Assembly: GCA_910890315.1 (NCBI GenBank)
Contig: CAJVGD010000036.1
Coordinates: 1 to 64,000 of the forward strand
DNA length: 64,000 bases
Source: Serendipita indica DSM 11827
Lineage: Eukaryota > Basidiomycota > Agaricomycetes > Sebacinales > Serendipitaceae
Direction of reading: 5' to 3'
The notes beneath the pieces are model-generated. The model worked only from the letters and a program-made list of their open reading frames with translations, was not told the origin of the DNA and made no database searches. Both the position numbers and the translations under genes were made by a program. Numbering within the stretch: the stretch's first letter is position 1; every line of letters starts with the position of its first letter. Positions 24,169 through 35,908 of the stretch are shown piece by piece.

Positions 24169-26004
24169 ATGCCACACATCCTCCTCCGCGCCCTTCGACA
24201 TCGGTCGACCCCGACTTTGCTGCCTTCGAGCCATCGACAGCATGCTGCAGCTCCTGTAGCGCGTCCTCCACCGTTAATACCGTCAATCGTCGTCACCATT
24301 CCCGAGGAAGAAGGCGGCTCCCACTACTGCGCTCTTCTCGGGTCTCCCTATCCAGCGACAGACTCTGGTATAATCGCTGCCACAAACGCTGCTGCTACAA
24401 TGCTCCATTCAAATCGCATGTACGCACCCTACGAAGCGACTTCTCCGAATGAAGAGGAGCTCCCGTTGGAGACTGTCGACGACTTTGGAGCTTCGTATTC
24501 CTCTTCTGGATTCGATGCGCCTTTGCCAGACTTTGAGGCGCTCGAGGAGACGATTTCTCAGCTCCGAAACGCAGAGCACGCGCCCGTATTTCGTCGTCCA
24601 TCCTCACGGTGCGAAGAGGACGGCATCGTGATGCCGAGACGAAAATCGGCGCACGCCGACGCCGACGTGCCGCAATACGTGCACGAAGCTGGAGCCGGTA
24701 GAGGCTTCTTGCCCTCGGGAGCCAAGAAGACGAGTCGTCCGCGTCCGCCTCGAAGAGTGCAGAGCTCGCCTGTCCCACACGACGTGGAGCAATTTACAGA
24801 TGCCCAAAACGATTCGCTGTTCTTTTCGTCCGAGCTCGCTGCTCGCGAACGTGTATCAAGTCCTCCGCCAAAGCCAAGCCTATTCCGGCGGTTCTCAAAG
24901 AAGCAGCGTCCAGCTCCACTCAGCTCCATTTCATCCGACTCCTTTGTGGCTCCTCGAAATGTCGTGTCACCTCCGCTCACTTCGCCAACGGATCCGTTTG
25001 CGTTTGACCAGACGTTGCCGACGTCTCCAACTCAGGAAGGATGGAACTCGGACGGAGAGCCCAAACGAAGAAAGAGGAGTAGTCTTAAAAGGCTCCTCTT
25101 GCTGGAAAAGCGCGAACGCGCAAGTGTTGTCTACGACACGATGCAGTCCATCCACGAGGTGTCCACCCAGGCCACAGTCGAATCTCCGGACAACGGATAC
25201 ACCATGCCAAACTGCTTCAACGACATTGACGAGCGGGAGACGCAAGAGTCTGACCGAGACAAACCTCTTCCGCCGCTTCCACTGCCACCCTCACAAAGCG
25301 CTGGCAGTTCTGACGAATACGTCGAAGTGCAAATATGTAATAGCCCAGTACTCTTTGACGTTGTCACTGCCATCCGGGATATCCCTCCGGAGCCAGCATA
25401 CGAAGAGGTTCAAGAGCCCGTCGTTTCCGCCACTCCAAAAGCAAAGGAAGCACCGTTAAAGTCAATCAAGCGCAAGTTGTCCTTGAAGCGGCTAAAGGAG
25501 CGCTTCTCCTCCACCCCTACTCCAGCTCCACCTGTCCCTCCGATGCCCGTCCAATTTCGGCCAGTAACACGACCGCCAATTCCATCCGTCGTCATTACTG
25601 CTCCTATGGACTGGCCCATGTCGCATGTCGAAACCTTTATGGACGAATCTACAGTCTCACCTCGTGTGACATCCGAGACCTTAGTGTCTGCTCCTATCCC
25701 CGACGAAGATTCGAACCTCTCGACGAGTAGTGAGGACTCTTCTGGCTCATCTGCCATCGACTCTTCTGCTCTCCCTTCCCCGGACAGCACGCCGCCAGCG
25801 ACGCCGGACCACATCGTCTCTGTGGGCTCTGTCTTTGAGTCACAACAGGAATCCATCAAGGATGGTCACACCAAGCAAGTCAACGTTGACGTGCAAATCG
25901 TCACCCCACTCTCTCATGTCGAGATTGATGCTGGCATTCCTCGGTCGCCGGGGCGCATCGATCTAGGCTCCCTGGATGCGCGAGTAGCCATCGTCACCGC
26001 GTGA
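24169..26004 (+). CDS. Hypothetical Ser/Pro-rich disordered protein, 611 residues
   Basis: Uninterrupted frame from MPHILLRALRHRS to SLDARVAIVTA. Low-complexity, rich in Ser, Pro and acidic residues. Visible elements: three basic patches (PSLFRRFSKKQRP, EPKRRKRSSLKRLLLLEKR, KSIKRKLSLKRLKERF) that could bind membrane or act as nuclear signals, a proline run DKPLPPLPLPPS that could bind SH3 domains, and many SP/TP sites. No enzyme domain or transmembrane helix. Codon-level coding character is strong over the whole length and the opposite-strand frames are shorter, which supports it as real. Function unknown. Confidence 0.75.
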   Translation: MPHILLRALRHRSTPTLLPSSHRQHAAAPVARPPPLIPSIVVTIPEEEGGSHYCALLGSPYPATDSGIIAATNAAATMLHSNRMYAPYEATSPNEEELPLETVDDFGASYSSSGFDAPLPDFEALEETISQLRNAEHAPVFRRPSSRCEEDGIVMPRRKSAHADADVPQYVHEAGAGRGFLPSGAKKTSRPRPPRRVQSSPVPHDVEQFTDAQNDSLFFSSELAARERVSSPPPKPSLFRRFSKKQRPAPLSSISSDSFVAPRNVVSPPLTSPTDPFAFDQTLPTSPTQEGWNSDGEPKRRKRSSLKRLLLLEKRERASVVYDTMQSIHEVSTQATVESPDNGYTMPNCFNDIDERETQESDRDKPLPPLPLPPSQSAGSSDEYVEVQICNSPVLFDVVTAIRDIPPEPAYEEVQEPVVSATPKAKEAPLKSIKRKLSLKRLKERFSSTPTPAPPVPPMPVQFRPVTRPPIPSVVITAPMDWPMSHVETFMDESTVSPRVTSETLVSAPIPDEDSNLSTSSEDSSGSSAIDSSALPSPDSTPPATPDHIVSVGSVFESQQESIKDGHTKQVNVDVQIVTPLSHVEIDAGIPRSPGRIDLGSLDARVAIVTA

Positions 26005-26410
26005 CGATCCTCCTCTCCTTCCCTCCCTCTCTCCTCCTCTACCCCTGCGTTCCCTCTGTACCATACAGTAATCGCCGTAGTTTCATTACCCCCCGCTCCT
26101 TGCGCACGCCACGCTCGTTGACTCTCCTCATGACCATTTTCTTTCGGATTTTAACCCTGTTTTACTCTACATCACTCGTTTTCTTCTTTTCGACAAGCTG
26201 GCCGCATCCGTCACCGACATTCAAAACATTGTACGTCGCACAATCTCTTGTCTGCATGCGCTTGCCGTTATGTGGCTGGCTTTTCTCTAGTTTTCTGTAC
26301 TTCATACTCTGATGTCGCTACTACGGAGATGAGACACGTAGGGGACGTGTGAGGTGGAATACACTGCTTGACTGGATTATATTCATCGGTATCGACGACT
26401 GTTTACCAGC
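26005..26410. other. Convergent 3' intergenic region
   Basis: Pyrimidine-rich start (26005-26060); no supported gene. Confidence 0.5.
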
Positions 26411-27962
26411 TCAATAGCCCATCGTAATCTTACCATCTAAAAGTCCCAAGAGTTCAGATATGTCATCATCTTCACTGATATGAATATTAGCATAAACAAC
26501 TGCTGGTTGCTTGCGGACGTACCTGGTAGGATGTGGGATCGCCGCGCGTAATAATTTGGCCCTTTCCAGTGCGCCTCGTAGTGCCCTCCTAGAACGACAG
26601 ATGTAACAGAAGCAGCAGTCAACATCGTGAGTCGTATCCGTATTCTCGTCTTCTTCATAACAATTGTGAATCAGGTCGGAGCGCTCCTTGTATGTAAAGC
26701 ACTATAGAATATGATGAACGGCATACAACAAGGGAAGAATACGAACAACTTACACCAGCATCCTTGGAAACCAGGCCAGGCCGAAGCTCCAGCCGAATCG
26801 ACCTGTCCTTCAGAATCTCCAAGATTCTCTCCGCTAAGGGCCTTAATTCCTCCATCAGGTATCCATCTACACCTAGAACGACGTCCCTGAGCTCGCGGCA
26901 TTGATCTGGATTCTCCGCCAGTTCAAGAAAGCTCGAACGTAGCATGTCGATGTCGCGGTGCAGGATTTCAATCTTTATGACAGATGGGATCTGGCGCCAT
27001 TGGACACTTCCTTTCCCCGCCCAGACTATGTGTGTAGCGGTGGAGAGGTCTCGATGGGCGAATTCCGTGTGAAAGGGTGACTCTTGATGATAGTAGTCGA
27101 GCTGTGGAGTAATCAAGTTTGGGAATACAAGAGATTCGGGATCGAATTCTGGACTAAGCGTGCAGATATAAGTCAACGAAGTGAGTTTTGCTAGTCGGAG
27201 ACTCGAAGAAATTTCGCGGTGGAAAGAACTTTCGGCGCAGTTGTGGCGAATCGTGAGTTTTCTTAAGCTATCCTTGCACAGTGTTGAAATAAGAAGCCAT
27301 ACATTAGTCTTGGAGTGGACGCATAGCTCCTGCAGAGGAGGGAACTGTGGGGTGTTGGCCAAAAACAGGAGAGTAGGCAGAGGAATTTGGTGGATGTGTA
27401 ACACTTTGAGAGCTGGAAAGCGTTCTCCTAAGTTGAGATATCCGGTTTGGCTTGGTGCTGGCAGCGAGCAGTGAAGATCTATCAGTTCGGTGACCTCGTC
27501 ATGATTTAGTCGACATATCGCCTCCCAGGACGACCTAAAGTGCCCCATCCGGAGCTCCACGAGATGCGGGAAGTTGCTAGCGAGGAGCACCATTGGACGG
27601 TCGAAGAAGGACAGAAAGCCGATGGATGCTGCCTCTGCAACGACGGCATCCACAGTCTCCTGTTTGACCCAAGGTGCAAGACTAACGGAAAGATTTCCTT
27701 TCCTGTCCTTGAGCCTTGATCGCCATAGTCGGAGGAGTTCTGGATGAGGAAAAACTGCACTTCTCGTGGGGCCTATATCGAGATTCGCCCAGATTGAAGG
27801 GGTTTGGAAAATAATATCTCGAAAGAGACGACAGACTGCGCTCAGTCTCCACGGGGACGAGAAGGCCAACTGGCTTGCTTGCAGGAAGATTTTTTGAAGT
27901 ATCTCAGGTGGAAGTCTGCAGATAGGCGTCCTCGAGATAGTAGATGAGCTTAAATCACTCAT
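26411..27962 (-). CDS. F-box protein with C-terminal Cys cluster
   Basis: Probable substrate adaptor of an SCF ubiquitin ligase. Three exons: 27962-26754, 26701-26523 and 26474-26411. The N-terminal F-box reads CRLPPEILQKIFLQASQ followed by WRLSAVCRLFRDIIFQTPSIW. The middle is leucine-rich without clear repeat phase (LVELRMGHF, LKVLHIHQIPLP, LRKLTIRHN). Exon 2 supplies a short acidic and cysteine-rich patch, THDVDCCFCYICRSRR, and exon 3 ends SELLGLLDGKITMGY. The splice phases keep the frame open, which supports this over reading through to the stop just after exon 1. Divergently transcribed from the Tag1-like gene. Confidence 0.85.
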
Positions 27963-28276
27963 CCTGACTGGCTAATGCTCTTCGTTTTCCACTAATAAAC
28001 CAAGTGTGTGATATGGTCGGGACCAAGTTTAGTGCATCCCACTCACTTCGAGATGGACTATAATAGAAGCAAAGTCCTCTGAATTCTACTATGCCATCAG
28101 GTCGTTACCAGGTATATGCTGCATTTCCTTCGTCACTAATAGTGATATAGAGTAAGAATCTTGATACTTCTCCCATAACTCAAACAGTAATTTTCAGCTT
28201 ATACATCTAATTGTAGCAACGCTTGACAAGATAAGTGGTGGGCACCGATCGCGAGTCACTTGGCCCACCCCGCGTC
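27963..28276. promoter_or_regulatory. Divergent promoter region
   Basis: About 310 bp shared by the minus-strand F-box gene and the plus-strand Tag1-like gene. No specific element is called. Confidence 0.4.
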
Positions 28277-30447
28277 ATGACGAGTCTACCGAAGGATGCC
28301 AAAGGCAAAGGACGCGCTACGGAAACGACTCCATTATTAGCGAATCAAGCAAATTTGACCTCCACGGGACAAGCCTCGGCCAGCAGAGACCTAGAACCAG
28401 CGCCGGAACATGGCGATGACCGTGCACAAGCACCGACGGGTCGACGCGCCTTTCAAAAGACGTTGTTGAACATATTCCTCGTCTCTTTAACGGTCGTCGT
28501 CATATTATTCGTCGCGAGCGTCCTTTTAGTATATTCATACGCGCAACGTGCGCGAGGGGTCAGCTCCGACGATTTGGAGCGGGCTATTATATGGAAAGGA
28601 CCGAGCTCTGTAGACGTAGTAGAGGTTTTGGATGACCAATATGTCGTCCTGAACGTCAGAGGTCTGCTAGGTGTCGACACAAATATTGTTCTGGGGTTCA
28701 ATTCAGACGACGAGCAGGAAAACATCTATGTCAGATGGTGGAGAGATATTGGGCGATGGGGTGTTGGCTTCCTCGGAGCTGTCACGGTCAGAGCGGGCCA
28801 GGTAGTCGCGTACGAGGCCAAGCACATCGAGCCACTGGCACGAGCGACTCTGAAAGAGTTTGTCGCACCTCTTACTGCCAATCCGGGGGAGCCTTGGGAC
28901 GATAGCTGGCTACGACCAGTCGACTTGACGATCATTGCCCAACCCTCTCAGGATGCAAGTCTCCTCCAACGATTTGCTGAAGAGTCGTGGGCCAAAGGGG
29001 CTCTAGATCTCAGAATGGAGGTCGACAAAGTCAACGTGCGAGGCGGTACTCCACACGGACGAGGCAGCTGGTGGCGCGGAATGGTTACAGCTCGCAAGAC
29101 CGACCTGGCGTCGCGTATTCGCTACAAGCGTGCGTCATTTCACTTGATAATGACGTCTTTACTAATTTTATCTCCAGTTCCTGCGCTTCCCGGCTTCCCG
29201 AACCCTCATCAACCGCTTGCCAAACTGCTTCAGTTGGTCTCATATTCTGTCATACAAGACGACGGACAACTATCACTCTACGCTTTAGCGACGATTCCTA
29301 ACCCACTCGATTCCATTAAACTATCATTCCCGGACATACCATACGAAGTTTCCCTTCTTTCTCCGCCACTCGACCCGCTACCTATCTCTTCCGGAACCGT
29401 ATCTCCAAAGCTAACTTCACCCAACATCTCGCTTCCTATCACTGGTCGTGTCATTCCACTCTCCTCTCCAGACTCCTCCTTTATACTATCAGAGTTTATT
29501 GGAGACTTCCTCTCGGGGATCCCTCCTCCTATCGCCATTCGGTGCCCGTTACTTCCCAACCTAACGATTGAGACTACATTCCCACCTCCAGATCCGCCGC
29601 CACGCGTCCTTCGCGACGTCACTATCAAGCAAATGTCCGTTTCGGTTGCACCAGGAGGCGGAATGCTTGCGAGTGGAACCATCTGGGCGAAAATGGTCCT
29701 CCCACCCGGGTTCCATCTCACTATCAATGTTACGCATGTATGGCCCGACGTCCTTGTCTTTGATGGGCCTATCGAACTTCCGCCCGAAGACGACGATGAA
29801 GATCACGGCGGATTTCCCGTTCATCTCCCACACTTGCCTTTACCCGACCTTCCGACTTTGCCAACACCAAAGGTACCAGAACTACCGTGGCATCATAGAC
29901 TCCCTACTTTTCCTGGCCATCCTAGCAATCCCAAAGATGATCCTCCACCGCTGCCGACGCCACTTCCCGCGAGGGCGTTTGCACGTATCCGCCCAACTGA
30001 TTGGATTACAGCGACGACATTGGAACCTTGTGAAGGCGACCTCACTGCTCGATCTCTTGAAGTGGACAACGAAGAGTGGATCGCGGTAGAACGGCCGACT
30101 CCGACACTTAAGGAATGTGATCCGGTCGACGAAAGCGGTGGATGGACGGCAACAGTGACCGCAACAGTTGAGAAGGTGCCTCTGCAGGTTCTTCCCGGTC
30201 GAGATAAAGAATTTAGGTCGTTTATCAACAAGGTATAGATCTTTTTCTTATTCTCAACACGAGTTTGACAAATTTCTAGGTCCTGTGGAGTCGGGATGGA
30301 GCCGTCGCCGGTCTACGAGGAGTGTCAGGAGTACGATCCAAAGTCGCGGGGTTGTTGAATGGGCGTCAGGGAGAAGAAGAACCGACACTTGAGCTCAATA
30401 ATCTACCTTTCGAAGGCAATGTGCTCGTTGGAAAGAGAGGTCTTTAG
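28277..30447 (+). CDS. Tag1/DUF3712-like single-pass membrane protein
   Basis: Start at ATG 28277 (MTSLPKDAKGKGRATETTPL); an in-frame non-ATG extension upstream is ignored. Cytoplasmic N-terminus with ETTPLL, one transmembrane helix at about residues 62-88 (LNIFLVSLTVVVILFVASVL), then a large lumenal beta-rich region with IYVRWWRDIGRWGVG, VPALPGFPN, QVVAYEAK and repeated ITGRVIPLSSPDS-type segments, and a Pro-rich stretch PHLPLPDLPTLPTPKVPELP. A 48-bp intron (29130-29177, with TACTAAT branch site) keeps the frame whether spliced or not; a second intron is at about 30234-30280, and the protein ends NVLVGKRGL at 30447. Layout resembles yeast vacuolar Tag1 (YLR173W), involved in ending autophagy; homology is judged from architecture only. 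Confidence 0.6.
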
Positions 30448-30590
30448 AGTTGAACCCGTTGATCATGTATCTTAGCACATCTTGTATATACGCCTCTGGT
30501 ACTTCAACCTCGAAACCCGTTTCCTTTGACAGCTCAAGAAGGTACGAAATTTGTTCCATGCGCCTCAATCACTGCACTGCTACCGCTCTT

Positions 30591-31870
30591 CTACGTGCTG
30601 CCTGGGTTGACCAACAAGAACCCTCCGTCGACGAGCATGATATGGCCATTAATATAACCACCCGCCACGGGTGAAGCGAGGAGCAACGCGGCTCCAGCAA
30701 TCTCTTCCTCACTAACTCAGAGAGTGAGTCATCACCGAGAGTGTTTGAGAATACTTACGTTCCACCGCGACGGGCAGGATGAGGGTGAATACCCTTGCCA
30801 ATCATATCTGCAACGTACGCTCCAAATGTCTGGCCCTGATGCTCGGTCATCTCTGTTGGGAAAGGTCCTGGAGCGATTGCGTTGACGCGCACTGGCTTCT
30901 TCTTTAGAGCGAGCTCAGTGCTAAGCAGACGCGTGAGGTGATTGGCAGCGGCCTTGGATACATTATAGGCAAACTAAGTTTGGAATGTGAATGGATGCGC
31001 GAATTCCAAAAGGATACTTACGTGCATCTGAGCTTGCCTCTGAATTCCACTGACACTGGTGATGTTGATCACAGACGTAGTGAGAGGGTGAGCAGGCGAA
31101 CGCGAGTCAAGGTCCTGAGCACCCAGCTCGAGCAGGGGCAGAAACGCAAAGGTCGTAAAGAAGATGGACGTAATGTTGATCTGTCATTTGTAAGTTTGTG
31201 TATACGACTCATAGGCATCCACTCACGTCAAATAGGGACGCCCAGTCAGCAAAGTGCTCGTTCTCGAAGACGGCGGTACCAATATCGGCATGTTCAGGAG
31301 CCGACTCGTCGTTGAAGAAGCCACTAAATGGTCCAACCTGACCAGCGCTAAAAAGGTTCAGTTGGCATCTAAGCAATGGAGGACGGCGCACTTGTTGACG
31401 AGGATATGAAGTTTCCCCTCCTTTTCCCTGATAATATTGACTGCGTTTCTGATACTTTCTTTCTTTGTCACATCGAGCCCAAGTCTGCGAGATGGGTTGG
31501 TTGATAAGCTAGCAATATCTTGGCACATACGGAACGAGACGTCCACTCTTTGAGATCAAATATTGGAGTGATCAGATTCATCAGTACCACGGGTTATCAT
31601 CTTGACTCACCGAGTTCCCGATTCTCTGGGCGACGTCAGATGCGGCTTTATCCAAGGTCTGCTCTCGTCGTCCACCGATGTAGACCGTTGCACCGTGGAC
31701 GGCATAAGCTTCTGCGATCATCAGACCGCTGATAAAATGGTCAGCCTCAGTTATGCTTCATCGCCGTCCACGTACATGCCAGATCCCCCGCCTGTGATCA
31801 GCGCGACGAGCCCAGTCATGTCGTAGAGAACATTTGAAGAGAGATGATGTGCTTTTGGTACGGTTGCCAT
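30591..31870 (-). CDS. Short-chain dehydrogenase/reductase (SDR)
   Basis: NAD(P)-dependent oxidoreductase with a Rossmann fold. Minus-strand exons give MATVPKAHHLSS, the cofactor motif TGGGSGIG (formed across an intron near 31786), ATVYIGGRREQTLDKA, then a very short exon SGRLVP, LDVTKKESIRNAV, HILVN at the NNAG position, INITSVSGIQ with the catalytic Ser, and YNVSKAA supplying Tyr and Lys. The end reads LASPVAGGYINGHIMLVDGG and stops at 30591. Exons are separated by 45-60 bp introns; one exon is only 17 bp. About 300 residues, classical SDR size. Substrate unknown. Confidence 0.88.
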
Positions 31871-32342
31871 TGTCGTGCCGAAAGTGGTAAGGTGCGAGGG
31901 AAAGGAGTCTGTCCGGATATTTTCGCGGGCCAATGATAAGCAGGTTATACAAGCTTCGAAATAGCCCCTATTACCAATGTAAGATCTCTTGCTGAAGACT
32001 GCTCTGGTTCGCGAATGCGAGGGGAGAGAAGTGGATGGGGGAGGGAGCATCAAACGACCTCCTTTTATGCGATTTCAGGAGGTCAGCTGAGACGCTTATC
32101 ATGATTCCATCAGATTTTACTCAGCAATCAATGTCGGAGGCTCCATAAATGGTGAGGAAACCCCTGTGAGGGGGCCGCAGGCCTCAGCTGGGGGCCTTTG
32201 TATTGAAAGCGCGGAGTTTGAATGTCATACAGCTCCTCGAAATACCTCCTCTTGGTTCAATAGGAGTAATCAGCGCCGCTGTCAAAACTATACCAGCGAG
32301 TCATCGAGCTGGACCTGTCCATATCCAGGAAATTGGCAGTGT
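31871..32342. promoter_or_regulatory. Divergent promoter region
   Basis: About 470 bp between the SDR and the F-box-like gene, which point away from each other. No motif is called. Confidence 0.4.
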
Positions 32343-33953
32343 ATGGTACACGCCTCTGCAGCGGAGCGAGTCTTTCGGCTAGTGGATCTTACTGACCTGA
32401 TATGCGAAAATGCAGCCGTCAGAAGTCCAGATGGGAGGCTCCTTGACGCATCGCTACTGGTAGCTCTCGCCAGGCTCAATAGCTCCATTTCAGTTGCTGC
32501 ACTCAGACAACTCTGGAGACACGTACATTCCTACCAGATCATTGTTGACCTTGTGCCGTCTCTAAACCCGTTCAACCGAGGCCACATTCGAGACAAGGTC
32601 AGTTGCCATTCCTTACTCTCGTTTATCTGCCCATTGCTTTTAAATTCATTATAGTTTCTGGAAAACTGTCAATATTGGCGTGCTCTATTCTATACGAACC
32701 TGATCTACTCTCTTCGCCCCCTCGATAGTGGCGACAATGTCTTCGGTCTGGATGCACTTTACTTCAATATCAAGCGTAGATGGCCGCAGGAACCAATCTA
32801 CAAAAACCTACGTGATCTTGAGCTTACTCGCGACTTTGGTCCCGGAAGCAGACTCTTGGAGACCATTGATCTCACTCAATTACGACATATCTCGCTACCC
32901 ATTACTGCCAAAATTGTTCCGCTTCTTTCGTCGATCTTTGATCGGGTGACGCGGCTCGAGTCTTTGGAGATCACCACCACCGCATGCGGGCCTTGGGTGA
33001 CGTGCGGTGTTACCCTGATTAAATCACTGATAACTGTCAAAAAGTTGAAGCTACGCATATGCTCAGATGTTCTGATCGACATGTTACACTACTTTCCCTA
33101 CTTTCCGGGTCTCACGTCCCTGGAACTAGTTTGCGATCTCCTGGAAGAGAATACCCTGGGAGCAAGGTATGCATTTCCCAAAGGCAACGTTCCAAAGTGG
33201 CCCACTGGCAGGTCGTGGCAACTCTCACTGAGAGCAACCGATGTCAATATGGCCCTCATTCCCACCATTCTAGAAAAAGGGACGCCCAAATATCTGCTTT
33301 ATACATCCCTCGAGCTGCACTTCACGACTACTGTGAACGATTCAGCTCGGACTCTTACCAAGGCCATCCGATCAATATCGCTGGAATGCCCAATGCTCAC
33401 CTCTTTGACTATTTTGCAACAACCCCCCACTTCCCACTCCGCCGATAAAGCACATCTAGCCAAGGGACTTCTGGAACCATTACTCGTACTTCGTCACCTA
33501 CGGGTGATCCATATCGTCCTAGAGAAAGGGTTACTCATCACTCAATCACTACTCAGTGACTTCTCCGTTCAGTTCTCGCAGCTGGAGCACTGTGTATTTG
33601 GTCCCTCCGACGTAGAAAATGAGAAGGATGGTTCTGGAATAGAGGGTGATACTCTCATTTCAATTATCGATATGGCGAGATTTGCGTCCCGCTGTCGGCA
33701 TCTCCGAACTTTGGGCATGACGGCGCACAGAGTGACGAAATGCTTCGACGGGGCGTGGACAATGGATCATGTCTCGAGGAGCCTGGTGTCGCTTGATGTG
33801 GGGTGCACACCTGTAGAAAATACGAGAGAGACTATTGGTTTTATCCGGCACGCATTTCCGTTTCTCGACCGCCTCACTTGGGAGGATCGAGGAGAAAATC
33901 GACGTGAGCATATATCGGCGTGGAGCGCTATCCATAGCATTCTATTTTCTTAG
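32343..33953 (+). CDS. F-box-like/LRR protein
   Basis: Start ATG 32343 gives HASAAERVFRLVDLTDLICE, an F-box-like opening, then DASLLVALARLNSSIS and ALRQLWRHVHS. A 70-bp intron after HIRDK (about 32597-32654) joins FLENCQYWRALFYTNLIYSL. The rest is leucine-rich with irregular LRR-type strands: RLESLEITTTACG, VKKLKLRICSD, GLTSLELVCDLL, MLTSLTILQQ, LRHLRVIHIVLEKG, HLRTLGMTAHRV. Ends SAWSAIHSILFS. About 510 residues. Such proteins are numerous in Agaricomycetes and thought to be SCF adaptors; the target is unknown. Confidence 0.8.
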
Positions 33954-34141
33954 AATCTAACGGTAAATGCTTGAACGACGAGAATATGTACACGAGATGT
34001 CGAGATCTTATAAAATGGTGAAATGGGTCGTGAATAAATGCATTTGACTCGCAACCATATTTTTGTGTACTTGTTTCGCTTTGCGCACCCTGATGTGGAG
34101 ACGACTTCTTGACAGCCCCGCATTGGAGTCCACTCTACAAA

Positions 34142-35111
34142 ATGGTCAAAATATTCTCTCAAACACATAAATATGAGTAAGTGATGCTTTAGAATTGATC
34201 CTCTGTTCGGCACGGATGCACACGATGACCTCGATGGCTGACCTCACCTCGTTTTAACAGTGACACCTGGGGAACAGTAGCTCTGGCGTTTTTCCTTCGT
34301 TACCCTAATCGATATTCGTCACATGTCGTCTCTGCCGACGTGTTGTCGCGAACGCTCACGCCAGCCGGCACGCTGCGCACGACCCGGCTTATTCTCAAGA
34401 GGGGCGCGTTGCCTGCTTGGTTCCCCAAGGGACTCATGCAACGCGCAGAAAGTTGGATTGTCGAGGAAAGCGAGGTCGACGTGGACGGCAAGGTCTTGAC
34501 TTGTCGAACACGAAATCTCGACCATGTAAAGGTCATGGAGGTCATTGAAACGACACATTTGCATGAAGCAGAAGACGGGTAGGTTTCTTTTCTGCGTGTT
34601 TAACCCTTTAAAGGCGTGGCTCACATTTTTGCCCAGGACAACCGTCCACAAGACGGAAGCGCGCTTTGTTTCTGGCGTCGGTTGGGGTCTAAAGAGGAGA
34701 ATTGAAGAGTATAGCGCAAGTAAATTCAAGACAAATATCGAAAAGGTGGGCGCGTTTGATAATTTTGCTGTCGTTGATTTTGACGATTGCAAGTCTCGAC
34801 TTGGTCTCGCTCTGGTCGTCCGACTCTTGCGTGAAGCCAGACTGCAGCTCGGAAACAGAATGACTCAAGATGGGAACCGCTGGAATTACAGTGATATACA
34901 TGCAGCCGCGTTGGAACCTTCCTCGACTACCCCCAGTTCATCCGCTTCGACGCTGTCTTCCTACCATTCCAATCCGATTAATGTTCCTAACGGCAGTCGA
35001 GAAGTCGAGCCATCCTCTTCCATGCAACGCGACCGCTCTCCTTCAAGTTCTCAATCGTCGGTGAATCGAGCTTCAAACGCCAGATGGTGGTGGTGGTCTT
35101 CACGAGATTGA
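34142..35111 (+). CDS. PRELI/Ups-family mitochondrial lipid-transfer protein
   Basis: Intermembrane-space phospholipid shuttle, which in yeast works with Mdm35. Four exons: 34142-34176, 34261-34578, 34637-34745 and 34794-35111. Product starts MVKIFSQTHKYDDTWGTVAL, then FFLRYPNRYSSHVVSADVLS, RLILKRGALPAWFPKG, AESWIVEESEVDVDGK, LTCRTRNLDHVKVME and SGVGWGLKRRIEEYSASKFK, all hallmarks of the PRELI/MSF1 fold. The last ~80 residues are Ser-rich and end in ARWWWWSSRD, which is not part of the domain. Closest to the Ups2/Ups3 branch by impression; Ups1 cannot be ruled out. Confidence 0.9.
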
Positions 35112-35908
35112 TGCATATAGACATTTCGCGTCGACTCGTCTGCTTTGCTGTAATTCTTTTCTGTTCCATTGGTTCACGTCGCGTTAGTAGGTAGCATCTG
35201 CTCATTTCTGTACACTGTAACAACATCCGAGGGAAAACACGACCAATTACCTTCTCAAATCAGGGATCTGTTCATTAAGTATATTTTCGCGAGGTACAAT
35301 CGACTAAAATAATCCAGTGGTATGTACGAGGAACAAATCCCGACTGTAAGTTATAGCAAGGTGCCTCTGACAGTGAGAGCGCTCATGAAATCCGATATTT
35401 TCGCTCCGAAGAAGAATGGCATCTGTTCGTCTTATTGAACTATGTTTATAATGTGTTCTGGGTGCTGGTGAGCCTCCATAGCGAGCAGAACTGCGCTGAC
35501 GGCAGGCCGCGGCGGAGACCACGGAACATCGAACCAGTGTGGTTCAAAAAAGACATGGATATAGTGCCCTTAGGAATGGCAACGTTGTTTGAAAGTCGCC
35601 TTACGTTGACTGTTCAAGCATCACCCATGGCACTTTCATCCAATATCGCATATATACAGGGCACCACTCTGTCCGGCGTAAATTGAGATGGGACTCGAGT
35701 CAGAGCTAGGCGTCGCGTACTTGAAGAGGAGCACAAACGCGTGTGCGCTGCGATTATCGGCTCTGGCTCTGGTCACAGTGCCGGCTGTGTAGCAAAGGGC
35801 CAATGAGTAACCAAACGATTCGACAGTTCTCACACGTATCAAGAGGAGAAGAGCGATGATCCGAGTCAAATTCGTCATTGCCTGGAACGCGTACGACGGG
35901 ACGAGTCT
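35112..35908. other. Unique intergenic sequence left of the duplicated block
   Basis: Short frames only. A minus-strand frame at 35636-35878 has a hydrophobic start but no recognised domain. Sequence up to 35908 is not shared with the right-hand duplicate. Confidence 0.4.

Noticed and set aside
30938-31315. 125-codon plus-strand frame
   Set aside because: Antisense shadow of the short-chain dehydrogenase exons.
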